Below, in pieces: positions 1-13,157 of a DNA stretch of 48,870 nucleotides (the first letter of the stretch is position 1; every line of letters begins with the position of its first letter). The DNA comes from Zygnema cylindricum (Eukaryota; Streptophyta; Zygnematophyceae; Zygnematales; Zygnemataceae), in contig JBBHKE010003159.1 of assembly GCA_037447655.1 (NCBI GenBank), positions 17,501 to 66,370 on the forward strand, given 5' to 3'. The notes beneath the pieces are model-generated. The model was not told the DNA's origin, ran no database searches, and saw only the letters and a program-made list of their open reading frames with translations. Made by a program: the position numbers and the translations under genes.

Positions 1-260
1 AAGAAGGTGAGGAGGTCCAAGAGCAAGAGGAGGAAGAGGGCAAAAAAAGGGAGGAAATTTGAAAGCCCAACTGACTTACCAAGATATAAGCAATACGCCG
101 TCTTTTCAATGGAATCAACTCGGTCACTTGTCAACATCTTGCTCGGACAACCATCTTCCCAGAATGAGTCGCTTCGTTGTACCTTCACCATCCAACTCGG
201 GCAACACCCGAGCTTGTGCGAATACCGCCCCTAGGAGGATGGGATTTTTAATAAATAAAA

Positions 261-540
261 TTAATTAAATGACGCGCTTTTGAACTTGTATCCCGTGGAA
301 ATCGATGGGACTTGGAGGTCCCATTGCCTTAAGTGCTCTTCGACGGCATATATATTGAGTGCCCTTTTTACGGTGTGCACAAACATCTCCGCTAAACCAG
401 TTGCCTGAGGGTGATCCCTACAGGTCAACCTTTGGTCAATCAATGGTCAATCTGGCCTTTTTGCAATAGGGTGGCATATCCCTTACGAATTAAGAATCTT
501 GATCCATGAGGAAACCTCGGTAGGGGCTCCAAACTGAACT
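261..540 (-). pseudogene. Ty3/gypsy-type integrase fragment, broken
   Basis: Read on the minus strand, 536 down to 261 gives a broken integrase C-terminal half: QFGAPTEV near 530-505, then IDQRLTCRDHPQATGLAE and a VKRAL segment, then QWDLQVPSISTGYKF. This order (GAPTEV, DHRLT, HPQA-GL-E, VKRAL, WD--LP-I--GY) is the usual layout of the catalytic core and following region in Ty3/gypsy pol. Two in-frame stops interrupt it (near 484 and 450), and no complete LTR or other pol domain is recognisable nearby. The open stretch ends at 261. It is a dead relic. The retroelement origin is well supported; the exact clade is not. Confidence 0.72.
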
Positions 541-2190
541 AATACCCTTTAGAGGAACAACAAAAAAATTGGACGCTATTGTCCAAAGTGACAACATTGT
601 TCATGAAAGTTTCCCACCAAAGTATCGCAACCCGGTGGCTTAAGAACCTCCTTATGCTCATTATTGGGAAATATTTTATCATCATACCTCTTTCGTATGT
701 GTGGACGGTCGTCTGTTGTTGCACCCTGACACTGACGTTTCTAGTTAAGGTGTTATCTCGAAGCCTCCATCCCTCAAACCTTTCCTCTCTTCTCGGCGTC
801 CCCATCAATCTCTCTTTCAACCTCTCGACTAAAGACCGGTAATTTCCCAAGGATTTTAGATCATAAAAATTGTTATGGCGAGTTTTTTAACTAATCCCAC
901 AATCTTCATTATGCCAAGCTCCCGTGGTTTCTATCCTCATATGAAAATGCATTCATATGTTTTATTATATTAAACCTCATTTTGTTGTGAACTTACAAAA
1001 AATGACTAACTAGTTGTACTCAATTCATAATGTTGCAATGAAACTTCAGTGTTTTTATTTATGTGGTTCGGAGTAATTAGTGAAGAAATTTTTTCAAGTT
1101 ATAATTTTTTTGTTACTTTGTATTTGATCTCAGACTCCAGATTTCTTATAGCTCGTCATGAACTGTTTAACAGAGTTTTCAGTAGTAAGGAAAAAAGGTA
1201 AAAAACACACAGCTCCAATATTAATTATCAATAGGGCTAGTTCCGCTACTGACATTTTTCCTTTCTTTTAAGGGAAAAGGTTGTACAATTTGAGAAATTT
1301 TTGTGTTAATTTACAAACGGTCTGTCCTAACTGCAAGATTTACCCTCAGCATTTGTGGCGTATTTCTTCACTGTTTAGCAATGAGAAGTGTATCATATTC
1401 TGACAAAAATGCAAATACAGAAAGAAGAAAAAAAAAAGAGAAGAGAAGAAAAGAAGAGAAGAAAAGAGAGAGAGAAAAGAAAAGAGAGAAAGAGGAGAGA
1501 AGAATTTGAAGTACAAAAAAAAAAAATTAAGTATTTTTTTTCCACAAAATCACCATTTTCATGAAAAATATCCTCCATCCACATGGGATAGAAACAGAAA
1601 AAACTAGATAAAACAATTGTGCATATATTTTAGGGTTTTTTTCAGTTTGTTTCGATTATGCTTGATACCTTTTCTCCAGAATTGTTTTGGTTTTCCTTTC
1701 TTTTGCTTTCCGTGTTCTGAAATGATTTACTTTCGAACGTTTTTAATAATAATTTAACAGTAATTATTACAAAGTTAATAGAGCCGAGATTTACCCTTTT
1801 GGAAAAACTGAGGGAGTGAAAGTATAATCAAAATACAAAACATGAAAACACATAACAAAAAAAACCGAAAAACCGAAGTTGTACACAGTTTCGAACGAAA
1901 AACGAATCAGGTAATGACAATTATGAAAAAGAGTTCAAAATTACAAAGTTATCCTGAAAATGATAACGGCAAATGCAAAAAGAAAAAAAGATTCTCCCTC
2001 TCCCTCTCTCCCTTTTTTCCCATCTCTCACTTAAGAGCTAATGCAGCTAAAAAAAAACAAAACTAGAATGCAAAAATGAAGAGGACAAATCTACCACTGT
2101 GTCTCCACAAGACGTATGTACAAAACATGATGTTGCGATATAATACAAAAAACGTTTTTATTCAAAGAAAACTCTCGAAATCGCCATTTC
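541..2190. other. Non-coding stretch downstream of the SDR gene
   Basis: No gene recognised. It is AT-rich with A and T runs and an AG-rich run at 1419-1508. The SDR mRNA (minus strand) must end here; an AATAAA hexamer on the minus strand lies at 2157-2162, about 30 bases after the stop codon, and is a possible polyadenylation signal. Short ORFs at 539-850 could be further debris of the gypsy element, but no motif supports that. Confidence 0.5.
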
Positions 2191-5100
2191 TTAGGCATTA
2201 ACGACCACTCCACCTGCACATAAAAACAACAAAAACACCACAGATCATTCCCACAAACTAGTCGATTTGTTGCAAATATTAGATGAAAACATATTTCCGA
2301 GAAATTTCACACCACCAAGTGTGTTATATTCATGAAGGCGAAAGAATATTCAAGACAGGAAAAGAAAAAGAATGTTCAAGAAGGGAATTTAATATTCAGG
2401 AAGGGAAAACAATACTTGGAAAGGAAAAATAATATGGAGTGAGAGAAAATACTAATCAAGAAGGGAAAAAATACACAGGAAGGGAAAAGAATATTCAGTG
2501 AGGGAAAAGATTATGCAGCGAGGGAAAATGAGACAGAGGAAAAAAAAATAATACGCAGTGAGGGAAAATTCTATTCAGAAAGGGGAAAGAGAAAGGAAAA
2601 AAAACATCCGGCAAGGGAAAAGAGGAAGGGAAAAGAAAATTTCAAACGAAGTTCTCACCGTTTGGATGGAGAACCTGACCGGTGAAAAACGATGCATCGG
2701 GGCTGGCGAGGAACACATAGGCCGGAGCAATTTCCGAGGGCTGCCCGGCTCTCTTCATTGGACACTGCCCTCCAAAGGACTCCACCTTAGATTCATCGAA
2801 TGTGGCTGGAATCAGAGGCGTCCACACGGGACCAGGAGCCACACCTGAAGACAAACGGGAGAGATGCCGTGAGCTTTAAGGAGAGGGAAAGGAAGGGAGA
2901 GGAGAGAGAAGGGAGGAGAGAGGAGAGGGGAGGAGAGAGGAGAGAGGAGGAGAGGGAGGAGAGGAGAAGAGGGGAGGAGAGAAGGGAGGAGAGGGAGGAG
3001 AAAGGAAAAGAGGAAAGAGAATGAAGAGAAGAGGGAGGGAGACAGGCAAGAGAGAGAGAGAGTGAGAGTGAGAGAGGGAGAGGGCGAGATGGAGAAAAGG
3101 GGGCGGAGAGAGGCAAGGGGGTGTTCATAGCTCAAAACAACCAGCACGGATCCCACAAGTTTAAAGCAAAGAACCACACAAGCGCCAAAGAGAAGACCTG
3201 AAGATAGCACAGAGAGGGAGAGGGAGAACAAGAGAGGTAGGGAGAGCAAGTGAGTAGGGCGGAGGGCGGAGGGCGGAGGCGGGGGGGGGGGGGGAGGGGG
3301 GGGGGGGCGGAGGGGGAGGGGGAGGGGGAGGCGGAGGGGGAGGGGGAGGGAGAGGGAGAGGGAGAGGGAGAGGGAGAGGGACACACAGAGAGACAGACAA
3401 TGAAAAGGACACCTATAGTATCCCACCGATTACTTTGCAGTGACATGCAGAAGTTGCTCCCAATATGCAAATCTCACGTCACGTCGCAATTCATGAAATC
3501 TTACCATTCACACGAATTCCTTGGCCCACAACTGAAAGTGCGAGAGATCGAGTGAAGGCAACAATGGCTCCTTTAGTCGAAGAGTATCCCAGCAATGAGG
3601 CATTTCCTTTATACGCATTCACAGATGTTGTGTTGATAATTGAGCTCCCTTCCTTAAAATGCGGCATCGCATATCTGCAAAAATGTGCGAAAACTGTCAT
3701 CAAGATACTCCTGATCCGATCTTTCTAATAAGCCTTTCTGATAAGTTTTTTTTCATCTAATTTTTAATATTATCTTTTAGTTTCTACCGGACACATGATA
3801 AGTATATAGGTATAAGTATTAATGATCATCAATAGGATCATTTAAACTACAATCTGTTCTATTTTACAGGTTAATAGATAAGCAAATTTTCAATATTATC
3901 TTTTAATTTCTGCCAGTCCTGTTGTCAATCCCTCTTCGCATTAATTTACAACCAGTAGGTACATTGGCAAAATATACACCAAAATAGAAATGAGAAACCA
4001 ATGAACCATACCGCTTAAACCTGTCTTTGGGTACACATTTGTTCAAACGAATGAAAAATGTAAAAAAAAAAAAAGTATCCAATCCGTTCATTTAATGATG
4101 TGAAGACCTGAGCACAAATTTGCTCAGCAAATGAAAATGCTATTTAAGACGAGGCGAAAGATTTCATTCCATTCATCAACTCAAGCAATAATCCAATCTT
4201 AAAGAAGAGAAGGTAAAAGTATCCATTTTATTCAATAAACCATTTGACATTCACCAAGCTTACTTGGCAAGATAGAAGTACGCGTGGATATTTGTACGGA
4301 AAGTACGGTCCCATTCTTCGGCAGTCACTTCCTCAATGGAAGAATGCTGATGTTGTTCCGCTGCATTATTCACGAGAATGTCCAAAGTACCAAAATGTTT
4401 TACCACACTATCAATAACCTGCAAAATTGAAAAATTAAAAAAAGATTGTAATGAAAAAATAAAAAAAACTTGTAATGAATAGCAATCGGACATGAGCTAC
4501 TGAGTGCAAAATCGAGGCCGCGGAGGGACAGAGTAAAAAAAACGAAAAACGAAAAACGCGGGAGGGGGAAGGGAGGGGAGAAGGAGAGAGGGGAAAGGGA
4601 AAGAGGGGAAAGGAGAGAGGGAGAGGAGACGGAAAGAGAGCAAGATAGGAAGAGGCAGAGAAGGAGAGAGGGGAGAGGGAGAGGGAGAAAGGGGAGGGGA
4701 AGAGGGAGAAGGGACAAGAGGGGAGAACGAAAAACAAGGAGAGGCAAGAGAAAGAGAGAGAGGACAAAACACAGAATTGTCTCCAAAAGAGTGACAATAA
4801 TCATATCCAGCACAACATCCTCAACAATTTGAAATTGTAAGCAAATGGCACAATAAAAGATTACTATCTTTGAGTTTCACTCTTGAAAAAATAATAAATT
4901 CCTCCAAAAACAACAAGCTCCTGAGAAAAAGATTCGCACACCTTTTTGCAATTCTCATCGTCACCGAGATCCATCTGAATTGCAAGGGGCTCCTTGCCAG
5001 TTCCTTTGGAAGACTCCTTGACGATCTTCACCACGTCATCTGCGTCCTTCTTTTCCTCATCCGAGACATATGTGATGGCCACAGAGGCACCCTCCAACGC

Positions 5101-6579
5101 AAAATGAATCGCCACGGCTCGACCAATACCCGAGTCTCCTCCAGTGATCAGTGCCACCTTCCCCTGCCAAAAAAACGGAAAACGGGAAACGAAAGTGGAA
5201 AAATCAACCTCACTTTTCTCCTACACAACTCATTATGGCAATATGTGTCTCTCCCCCTCCTACGAGCTTTTTGTACCTCGCTCTCGCTCATCTCTCACCT
5301 CCTCCTCTACCCCGCAGAATTCAGAGTGATGAGTCGCAGAACATCTGATACCTGAGTCTCCTTGAAAAAACAAAAAATAAAGAACATAAACAGAAAACGG
5401 AAAACAAACAACAAAAGGCAAAAACGAAAACGGAAAACCAAAAAAAGAAAACGGAAAAAAGAAACGAAAAAGGAAAACACAAAAAAAATGGAAATAAAAT
5501 GATAAAAAAAGAAAAATAATAATAATAATAATTCAAATGATCCAAATGACCAATTGATCTCAGGACCGATTGTCACCTTCTCCAGCAAACAGGAACGAAC
5601 AAAAAAAATTAAACCTCCCTCTCCCCCTCCACATCTTAATATATCCCTCTCTCCCTCTTCCGCTATCTATTTTTAGCTCTCTCTTCTCTCTCCTCCTATC
5701 CTAGCCCTCTCTTAACTAACCAATAAAAAAATCCGGATGCTTACCTTTACACACTAGCAAGCAGCTATAGCAAGACCGTAGTCAATTTAAGTCAACCATA
5801 GTGAAAATAAGTTACTTTAGTCAATATAAGCTGACAAAATCAAAGTTTTAACGTGTAAAAAGGTATGGAAACACTATATGCGGTTGCATGAAACTATACA
5901 AAGGAATTCTACCCGAGAAAAATTGTCTAATTCGGGTACAAAACAGGGTGACCAGATATAGCGTTTCCACCCATTTTGCGTCTTTTTAACTACGGTTAAA
6001 ACATTTCTTTAGGGACGAGGGAGGGCGTGATCTGTCCACTGCTGACTTAAACTGCTGCAATGATAGTGTCAGTAGTAATGGCGAATATAAAAGCCTTTTT
6101 AAGGATTCCGCAAGAAAAATCAAAGAAGAAACTTGTGAAAGAGTTCTTTAACCTATAATATCATGTGTTTATCTTCTTCGTAGCCATTGTTGCATGTTTT
6201 TTGTGTGCAAATCATGAGGCGTCAAATGAGTTGGCCGTACACTGAACCACTTTATAGTACCGTGCTACCGTACACCACTTTCCAAAGTAATTCATGCCCT
6301 GTACTTTCCAAACTAGTCATGAACTCTACTGTACTTTCCAGACTAATCATGCACTGTACTTTTCCTTACCAATCATGCACTGTACTTTCTAAACTAATCG
6401 TGCACTGTACTCCTCCAGACCAATCATGGACTGAATGCACTGTACTTTCCAAAGTACCGTACCTGGAGCTTGTCAGCAGGCTTGTAGCCCTCGCGTACAA
6501 AAACGGGCCCCGGGCTCATTTCGTGCTCTTTGCCGGGCTGCGACTGGCTCTGCGCAGGGAACTTCGTATCACTCGCCAT
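2191..6579 (-). CDS. Short-chain dehydrogenase/reductase, glucose and ribitol dehydrogenase-like (6 exons)
   Basis: CDS = join of 6579-6463, 5163-4942, 4418-4264, 3674-3505, 2844-2659 and 2213-2191 on the minus strand. Every junction is GT-AG and the frame is kept, giving 290 aa, the usual length for plant glucose/ribitol dehydrogenase homologues (seed-maturation SDRs). The product is a soluble NAD(P)(H)-dependent oxidoreductase. The cofactor loop TGGDSGIG is at residues 46-53, the structural NNAAEQ at 130-135, and the catalytic triad S182, Y195 and K199 lies in TTSV and YSSTK. The family signatures FRTNI, APGPVWTPLIPA and PMKRAGQP are present, as is the family N-terminal extension (PGKEHEMSP). 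The start is MASDTKFP at 6579, matching the family start. The last exon codes only for the end of GGVVVNA plus stop; reading through its donor would give a false end at 2642. Substrate cannot be read from sequence. Confidence 0.93.
2338..2600. repeat. Degenerate short tandem repeat in SDR intron 5
   Basis: About ten loose copies of a 20-25 base unit of the form aatattcaggaagggaaaa, all purine-rich on the plus strand. They lie between the tiny last exon and exon 5 of the SDR gene, so the transcribed strand carries long pyrimidine runs. No coding value. Confidence 0.7.
2876..3390. repeat. Purine-rich tract with long G runs in SDR intron 4
   Basis: GGAGA/GAGAGG repeats run almost without pyrimidines from 2876 to about 3120. 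After a short unique interval, a second tract (about 3190-3390) contains G runs of 12 and 11 bases near 3280-3310 followed by GGGGGA and GGGAGA repeats. The plus strand can in principle form G-quadruplex or, with its complement, triplex DNA. The leucine/serine/proline ORFs on the minus strand are translations of this repeat, not proteins. Confidence 0.9.
4556..4765. repeat. Purine-rich (GGGAGA/GAGAGG) tract in SDR intron 2
   Basis: Near-uninterrupted A/G sequence on the plus strand, between exons 2 and 3 of the SDR gene. It is of the same kind as the intron 4 tract, so the pre-mRNA contains two long polypyrimidine stretches. Confidence 0.85.
5365..5545. repeat. AAAACGGAAAAC-type A-rich repeat in SDR intron 1
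   Basis: Loose tandem copies of aaaacggaaaac/aaacgaaaa, followed by a short AAT run (5515-5533). Phe-rich minus-strand ORFs here are low-complexity translations. Confidence 0.7.
5866..5969. repeat. Inverted repeat (fold-back) in SDR intron 1
   Basis: TGGAAACACTATA (5866-5878) is mirrored by TATAGCGTTTCCA (5957-5969), with one mismatch. A nested ACCCGA/TCGGGT pair lies between them (about 5911-5936). It could be a small MITE remnant; no target duplication identified. Confidence 0.5.
6293..6462. repeat. Tandem repeat of about 30 bases at the 5' end of SDR intron 1
   Basis: Diverged copies of a unit like CTGTACTTTCCAAACTAATC followed by ATGCA run to position 6462. The 5' splice site of intron 1 (GT at 6462-6461 on the minus strand) is formed by the last repeat copy, so the repeat abuts exon 1 directly. 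Confidence 0.75.
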
Positions 6580-7842
6580 TGTACGGACTGTACGGACTGT
6601 AGAGCTCACACGCTGCAACCCGCACACAGGACAAACATACTCCCACTCGTTAAAAAAAAATTATCAGAAAAACTGACAAATTGACGAACGTTTTATAGCA
6701 AAAATGTTTTCTGCCGCGATACAAAACAGACGGTTTCACAAACATTTCACCAACAAGAAAGAAACTTTATGACTTAAAAAAAAAAAAAAAAACACTTCAA
6801 CAACAGACTGCACTAAGAAGATTTCAGACAAAAAAATACAAAAAGGCTGTCCCGGTTTCTAAAAGCTAGTTCTGCAGCTGCAGGTTCTTCTTTTTTTCAG
6901 AAAAAAAAACCTATACCTCATGAACGTTTCAAAGCACAAAACCGTGGCAAAGACCAAAAAAAAAAAAAAAAACTGAAATTAGTTTTGTCATATTTTAAAA
7001 GCTATACCTGCTTTTGCGGAATGCTACAAAGAGCTGGCGAAAGAAAAACTGGACTGGATGATAATGAAAATTCTTTTCTCAGATTTATTTTAAGTATCCG
7101 AAGGCTTCCTCCTGTTTTGATTCCTGCTGACCTGGCAGAAAAAGGTAAAGCTTTTGAAATAGAAGAAAACATATCATATGAATGATAAATAGTAATAGAG
7201 AAGTCCTTGAAAGAACAAACGTGAAACACGAAACACACTTTTCAATACAACTGTGCTGAGATAAAGCAGAATGATAACGTGCTTTCCGACACGTGTGATT
7301 ATTTGCCGTCAAAAAAGCAAGTGTAGGGCTCATGCAAAGATCCACGTGGCAGAAACGGGAGGGCGCCATGGCATGCCAAGAAACTGGAAAGCTGCTTCAC
7401 AGAAGTCAAATATGACACGACAATGTAGAATGAACCACGTGACAGCAAGAAAGAAGAAGAACACAACCCTATTGTACGATCGAAACCGAATGTACAATAA
7501 AGTACAGTACAGTACAGTACCGTACCGTACAAAACTACGAACGCTGGAAAATTCAAAGTACGAAATATAGTACGAAAGATACAATGACATCATACGAAGT
7601 GAAATGACGTCCGACAATCTGAACTGTTTGAGCGTCACCATTTGCTACACGTGTCCGAGACCGTTTGCGTCAAGGAAAAACTATGGCCAGGTAGGTGGAT
7701 GTATCGGGATCGCGAATGGGATAACAGCCGATTCTCTCAGTTTTGCCAGAAATGTTCGTTGCACAATGCTCGGTTTGGGATGAAACCGTACCGAATCAAA
7801 TTCAACCTTTTTTTGGCAGAAATTTCGAAGCCGGTTTGACCG
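6580..7842. other. Upstream region of the SDR gene, no gene seen
   Basis: Contains the presumed promoter and 5' leader of the SDR gene (minus strand), A-runs near 6777-6792 and 6957-6972, and a GTACA/CGTAC microsatellite at about 7497-7531. I could not pick a TATA box with confidence. The short ORFs here show no known motif. Confidence 0.4.
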
Positions 7843-7850
7843 GTTTACGG

Positions 7851-8298
7851 CAGAGGTCGCAAAAGTCAAAATTTTAGATGACCGAAACCGAGCGTTTTTT
7901 TTTTCAAAATCTGAGTACCCGACGCCCGACCGGGTTATGTCACGCCCCTAAACTGTTAACAGTTACCCGAAACGCGTTTACGAAAATAAAAGTTAACCGA
8001 AACTCGATTTCTCGCGACTACCCGTACCCGCCCATACCCGAATAAGTACAAAATGATGTCACTTACTTCCACGATACCAAGAGTACAAAGTACAATAATG
8101 TTAGATAGTATGGACAGTACAAACCTTCAATTTTTTTCGTTTTTTACTTACCCGACCGTAACCGATTTTTTTTATTCGTGAATGACCCGCCCGAATCCGC
8201 CCGACCCCCCAAATTTGGCAACCGAATCCGTTCCGGATCCGACGCGGGCAGTCAGTTAACTGTCGGTCACGGTTTCGGTTAACCGTTTGCGACCTCTG
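7851..8298. mobile_element. Non-autonomous hAT-type DNA transposon, 448 bp
   Basis: Terminal inverted repeat CAGAGGTCGCAAA at 7851-7863 and its complement at 8286-8298. It is flanked on both sides by the same 8-bp direct repeat GTTTACGG (7843-7850 and 8299-8306). An 8-bp target duplication with CAG-starting termini is the hAT hallmark. The interior has no transposase and is full of degenerate ACCCG/ACCGAAAC motifs on both strands, as is common for subterminal transposase-binding sites of this superfamily. It appears to sit inside older repetitive DNA, since the flanks carry the same AACCG-like words. Confidence 0.88.
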
Positions 8299-8508
8299 GT
8301 TTACGGTACTGTGCTTGTACCAGTTCCCAGCGATTCGTAGCGCCAGACATCGGGTGCCAAAAAAAAAACTTTCCGATTGAATGCCGATACGTAGCACTAC
8401 CTGTACCGTAAACTCCTTCGGACTGAAAATAATAGATGTCCAGCCAAGTCCAGTGAGTTTCGGTTGATAGCGGTGCGGAAAAAAAAGGGTACGACCCCAT
8501 GTGGCTAA

Positions 8509-9844
<1,336 letters not shown>

Positions 9845-10595
9845 TAAGTTCGGGTTTTTTCTTGTCGTTTTCCTTTCAAACTTAGCGTTGTACTGCCTAG
9901 GTTGAAACCGTACGAAGAAATCGCAATTTTGTAAAGTACAACTTGCATCATTCTCAAACTTAAGATGTACGAATAATTTTCATCTTGTGTTTTTTCGACC
10001 CGTCATCTTCAAACTTATCATAAACCACATAGGCAATGTGTTTCAAGCAAAGTAGAACCGTGTACACAAATAGGAAAACATATTCCCACGTGAAAAATTT
10101 TCAAAAGTTTTTGACGACTGAAAAAAGTACAAGGCTGTTTGTTTTTGTCCGCATGCACCTTGTACGGTTTTTTTATGCAGGGGTCTCGGGGCTGCAGTGT
10201 CATTTCACGCAAAGTTGAAAAATCTGCGAAGGTGAAAAATTTGCGAAGTCATGGCGGCCGAACGGGAGAGGTTTACGCAAAGGCATGCCATACAGCTACG
10301 GCTGCAAGGTTGTACGTCTATGATGTCACGCATGACATGCGACATACCAAATCGTTTCAGAAATTACAATGTGTCTTGCGACGCTTCAAAAAGTTTCGAA
10401 AAATAAGGTGCGGCAAAGACAAATTGTGAAATTGTAGACGGTGATAGCCGTCACGAGTATTGTCGACGTATACAATTGTCACAAACTTAAGTAACAATTT
10501 CGAGTAAACACATACACCTGAAATCCGGGTCCGCCGGATCTTGCGCTAAAATACAAAGTAAGTTCGCTAAGTTACAAGTACATGGGGCCGTACCC

Positions 10596-12925
10596 CAAGT
10601 TACACATCAGCTCAATGGGTCCAAAATGTTGATTCTTTTCCTGTAAAGGCTGAAAATACATAATCACCAAATTTCTATTAGTCGGACACTTGGTTCAGAA
10701 TATTTAAACCATATTGATGACTTTAGTCCCGATCCTATAAAATATCAATGTTTAAAAAGGCTCAATTATTGACGAACTGAAATGAACCGTTGAACAGATT
10801 TGGAGTCCGAGAGGTGGACCTTACGGTGGTGTTCACCTTGCCAAACCCAAACCCACTAGGGGCACACGAGTGAAGCCAAAGAGTAACCCTCAGAAACAGC
10901 CTTAGAAACTGTGAATTGTGTCACAGATACATATGATGTGAAGTCGAGACATACTTCGAAACAGTGAATATCATCACATGCACATTTACTGTGAAGTCAG
11001 TACCTTCGTCTACAAAAAACGAACAAATGTTGTAAAGTTGATGGAAAACTGAAGTGTGTGCACACTTCCATTCCTATCATCTGTAAACTATTTCTAGGCG
11101 CATGTTCTAACCTTACACATCTGAGAATTTCAATCCAGTGTCCATGAAGGTAAAGACACGTACTTAAATTGAGATGAAAATTCAGCCTAAAAACAATAAA
11201 GAACACATATATCGCCTCAGGTGGGGAAGTCAATGTTTGCTTCCAGGCACTTTCATGGCGCTTTTTCATGCTATTATTAGAATGATGATAATCTCATACT
11301 TAATAGTTTAACAATCCAGACCTTAATGGATCAAGTGGCTTGATGTGTTTGAGCGATTTTGTGCTTTACAACAAGTCAGCGTGATAGAATGCTCCAAAAT
11401 TCTAGGGATGATTTTAGTCCAAAGGCAATTTCATTCCAATGGCAATCGAGATATTTAGTAGTTTAGGCGTTGATTTCTCCTGTCAAAGAGACAACTATAA
11501 TCCACCTCGAAGAGACAATTACACATAAAACCTGCTCTAAAAAACAAACAAATGAAATGCCCAACAATTTCACATCCACCTAGAACTTACTCCACAAACC
11601 AAAAACATTTTCCACCAACTCATCAAAGGATGCTTAGGATATCAACTAAAAGTGGTAATCTTCCCCAATCTATACAAAACTTATAAACCAGGAGTAAAAT
11701 CACACTAAAGAAGTAGATTGCCAACGCTGTAGGTTCATCACTACATAAATGTGTCAAGGAGGCAGTTCACATGTCTACATTTTTAGTTTCTCAAGTTAGA
11801 ACAGAGACTGAAATAAATGTCGAACAACCAGAATATATGCCATTACGACTTCCGTTTTCATTATTACAAACACCAGCTTTGGAACAGACTCTCCAAAAAA
11901 GGAGTCAATCGCGGTCATCCTTTTCAGCACATGCGCAACATTGACATCTGACCTCATATTTTCCTCATACATTACTGTAAAAAAAGTCTTTGCTTCATTT
12001 AGAAGCAGCAAACTGACGACAAATTAAAATATTTGAACTTCAATAACACTTATAAATTTTAACCTTTAAATAACACTTGAAACACCACCTTTCACATATT
12101 TGCATGCATTATTCCATCAGGTTAAATGTGTGAAAATGATTGGAAAGGCTACATATTTTTCTCATGTGGAGTATAAAATAATACCCGTGTAGAATGCATA
12201 GAGAACAATGTAACAACATATAACGTTTCCAATTGTTTTCACACATTAAACCTATAAATAGTAATTAAACAAGGTAAAACATTTTTGTAATACATCACTA
12301 CATAGGAAAGACCTTCCACCAACCAAAAACTTGATTGCAAAAATCTCCTCCAACAACGAGGTTCCTCAAAAATAACAAAAAAACACACTAAGGCTTTGAA
12401 AATCATTCCCTTGCGAAGATCTTGGAGAATCACATATAAAGCCTAATCACATATAAAGCCCTCTAGGATGCTTTCCTTCTCTTTTTTTTTCTGTGAATTG
12501 CTAGGACACTACATAGACGACAAGAGTCAACCTATCAACTGAATGCTGTAAGAAAACATGAACAAAACCTGCAGTTCCAAAAAAAACAAAAGTAACGGGA
12601 CAAAGAAAAGACCCCAATCATCACGAATGGTCACGAATACGAAAAAAATGAACCACATTCTTTCCTACCACACACCTCCCCGTGCTCGTCTGACCTCCCT
12701 CTCCCCCTCTTGATTTTTGCTTACATATCATTTTTTTTCGACATTCACATCACAACTGGATCGTGGATCGATTTTCCCAACGGAAGTTGTGAGTGAGAGA
12801 GTGAGTGAATGAGTACCTTTCATACTAACAGAAATACTAGCATGAGGCCATACAGAGTATGACAGACAAACTGGGACAAGCTGCAAAAGAAACCAAGAAA
12901 AGTGAAATTCTCTTCTCACACCCGC
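10596..12925. other. Intergenic AT-rich region, no gene recognised
   Basis: No exon-like homology seen on either strand. A diverged two-copy repeat with the words GAAACWGTGAAT and TGTGAAGTC lies at about 10905-11012. The rest has no recognisable element. It may include the 3' end of the PRP40 transcript. Confidence 0.4.
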
Positions 12926-13032
12926 AACACTGAACAGACTCGAACACGAAACGGACTTGTAACACGGAACAGACCCGTAACACGGAACAGACCGCTAACA
13001 TGGGACAACCTTTTAACACGGGACAGCTGTAG
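12926..13032. repeat. 18-bp minisatellite downstream of PRP40
   Basis: Six tandem copies (17 or 18 bases each) of a unit like AACACGGAACAGACCCGT, with divergence rising towards both ends. It begins about 125 bases past the PRP40 stop codon, so it is probably in its 3' untranslated region. The unit length is a multiple of three, which creates repetitive short ORFs (VTRNRP) that are not considered real. Confidence 0.85.
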
Positions 13033-13157
13033 GGACAGTTGCAATTTGCCAAGTAGCGCAAGTTTTAAACGACCATGGGAACTCTCTTCAAAACAGGCTA
13101 TAGCAAGGACCACAAAGACCAGGCAAGTTGCTTTTGGGCTGAGGTAAGACAGCTGGC

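Noticed and set aside
59-234. Possible decayed gag zinc knuckle (FQWNQLGHLSTSC) near the gypsy integrase relic
   Set aside because: Both first cysteines are missing and it is on the opposite strand to the integrase; too weak to call.
2642-2658. SDR stop codon at 2644-2642 (protein ending HPNGENFV)
   Set aside because: A GTGAGA donor at 2658 and a matching last exon at 2213-2191 give the family C-terminus GGVVVNA.
2793-3470. Minus-strand ORFs rich in Ser, Leu and Pro (up to 204 codons)
   Set aside because: Translation of the GGAGA repeat inside SDR intron 4; no domain and wrong composition for a protein.
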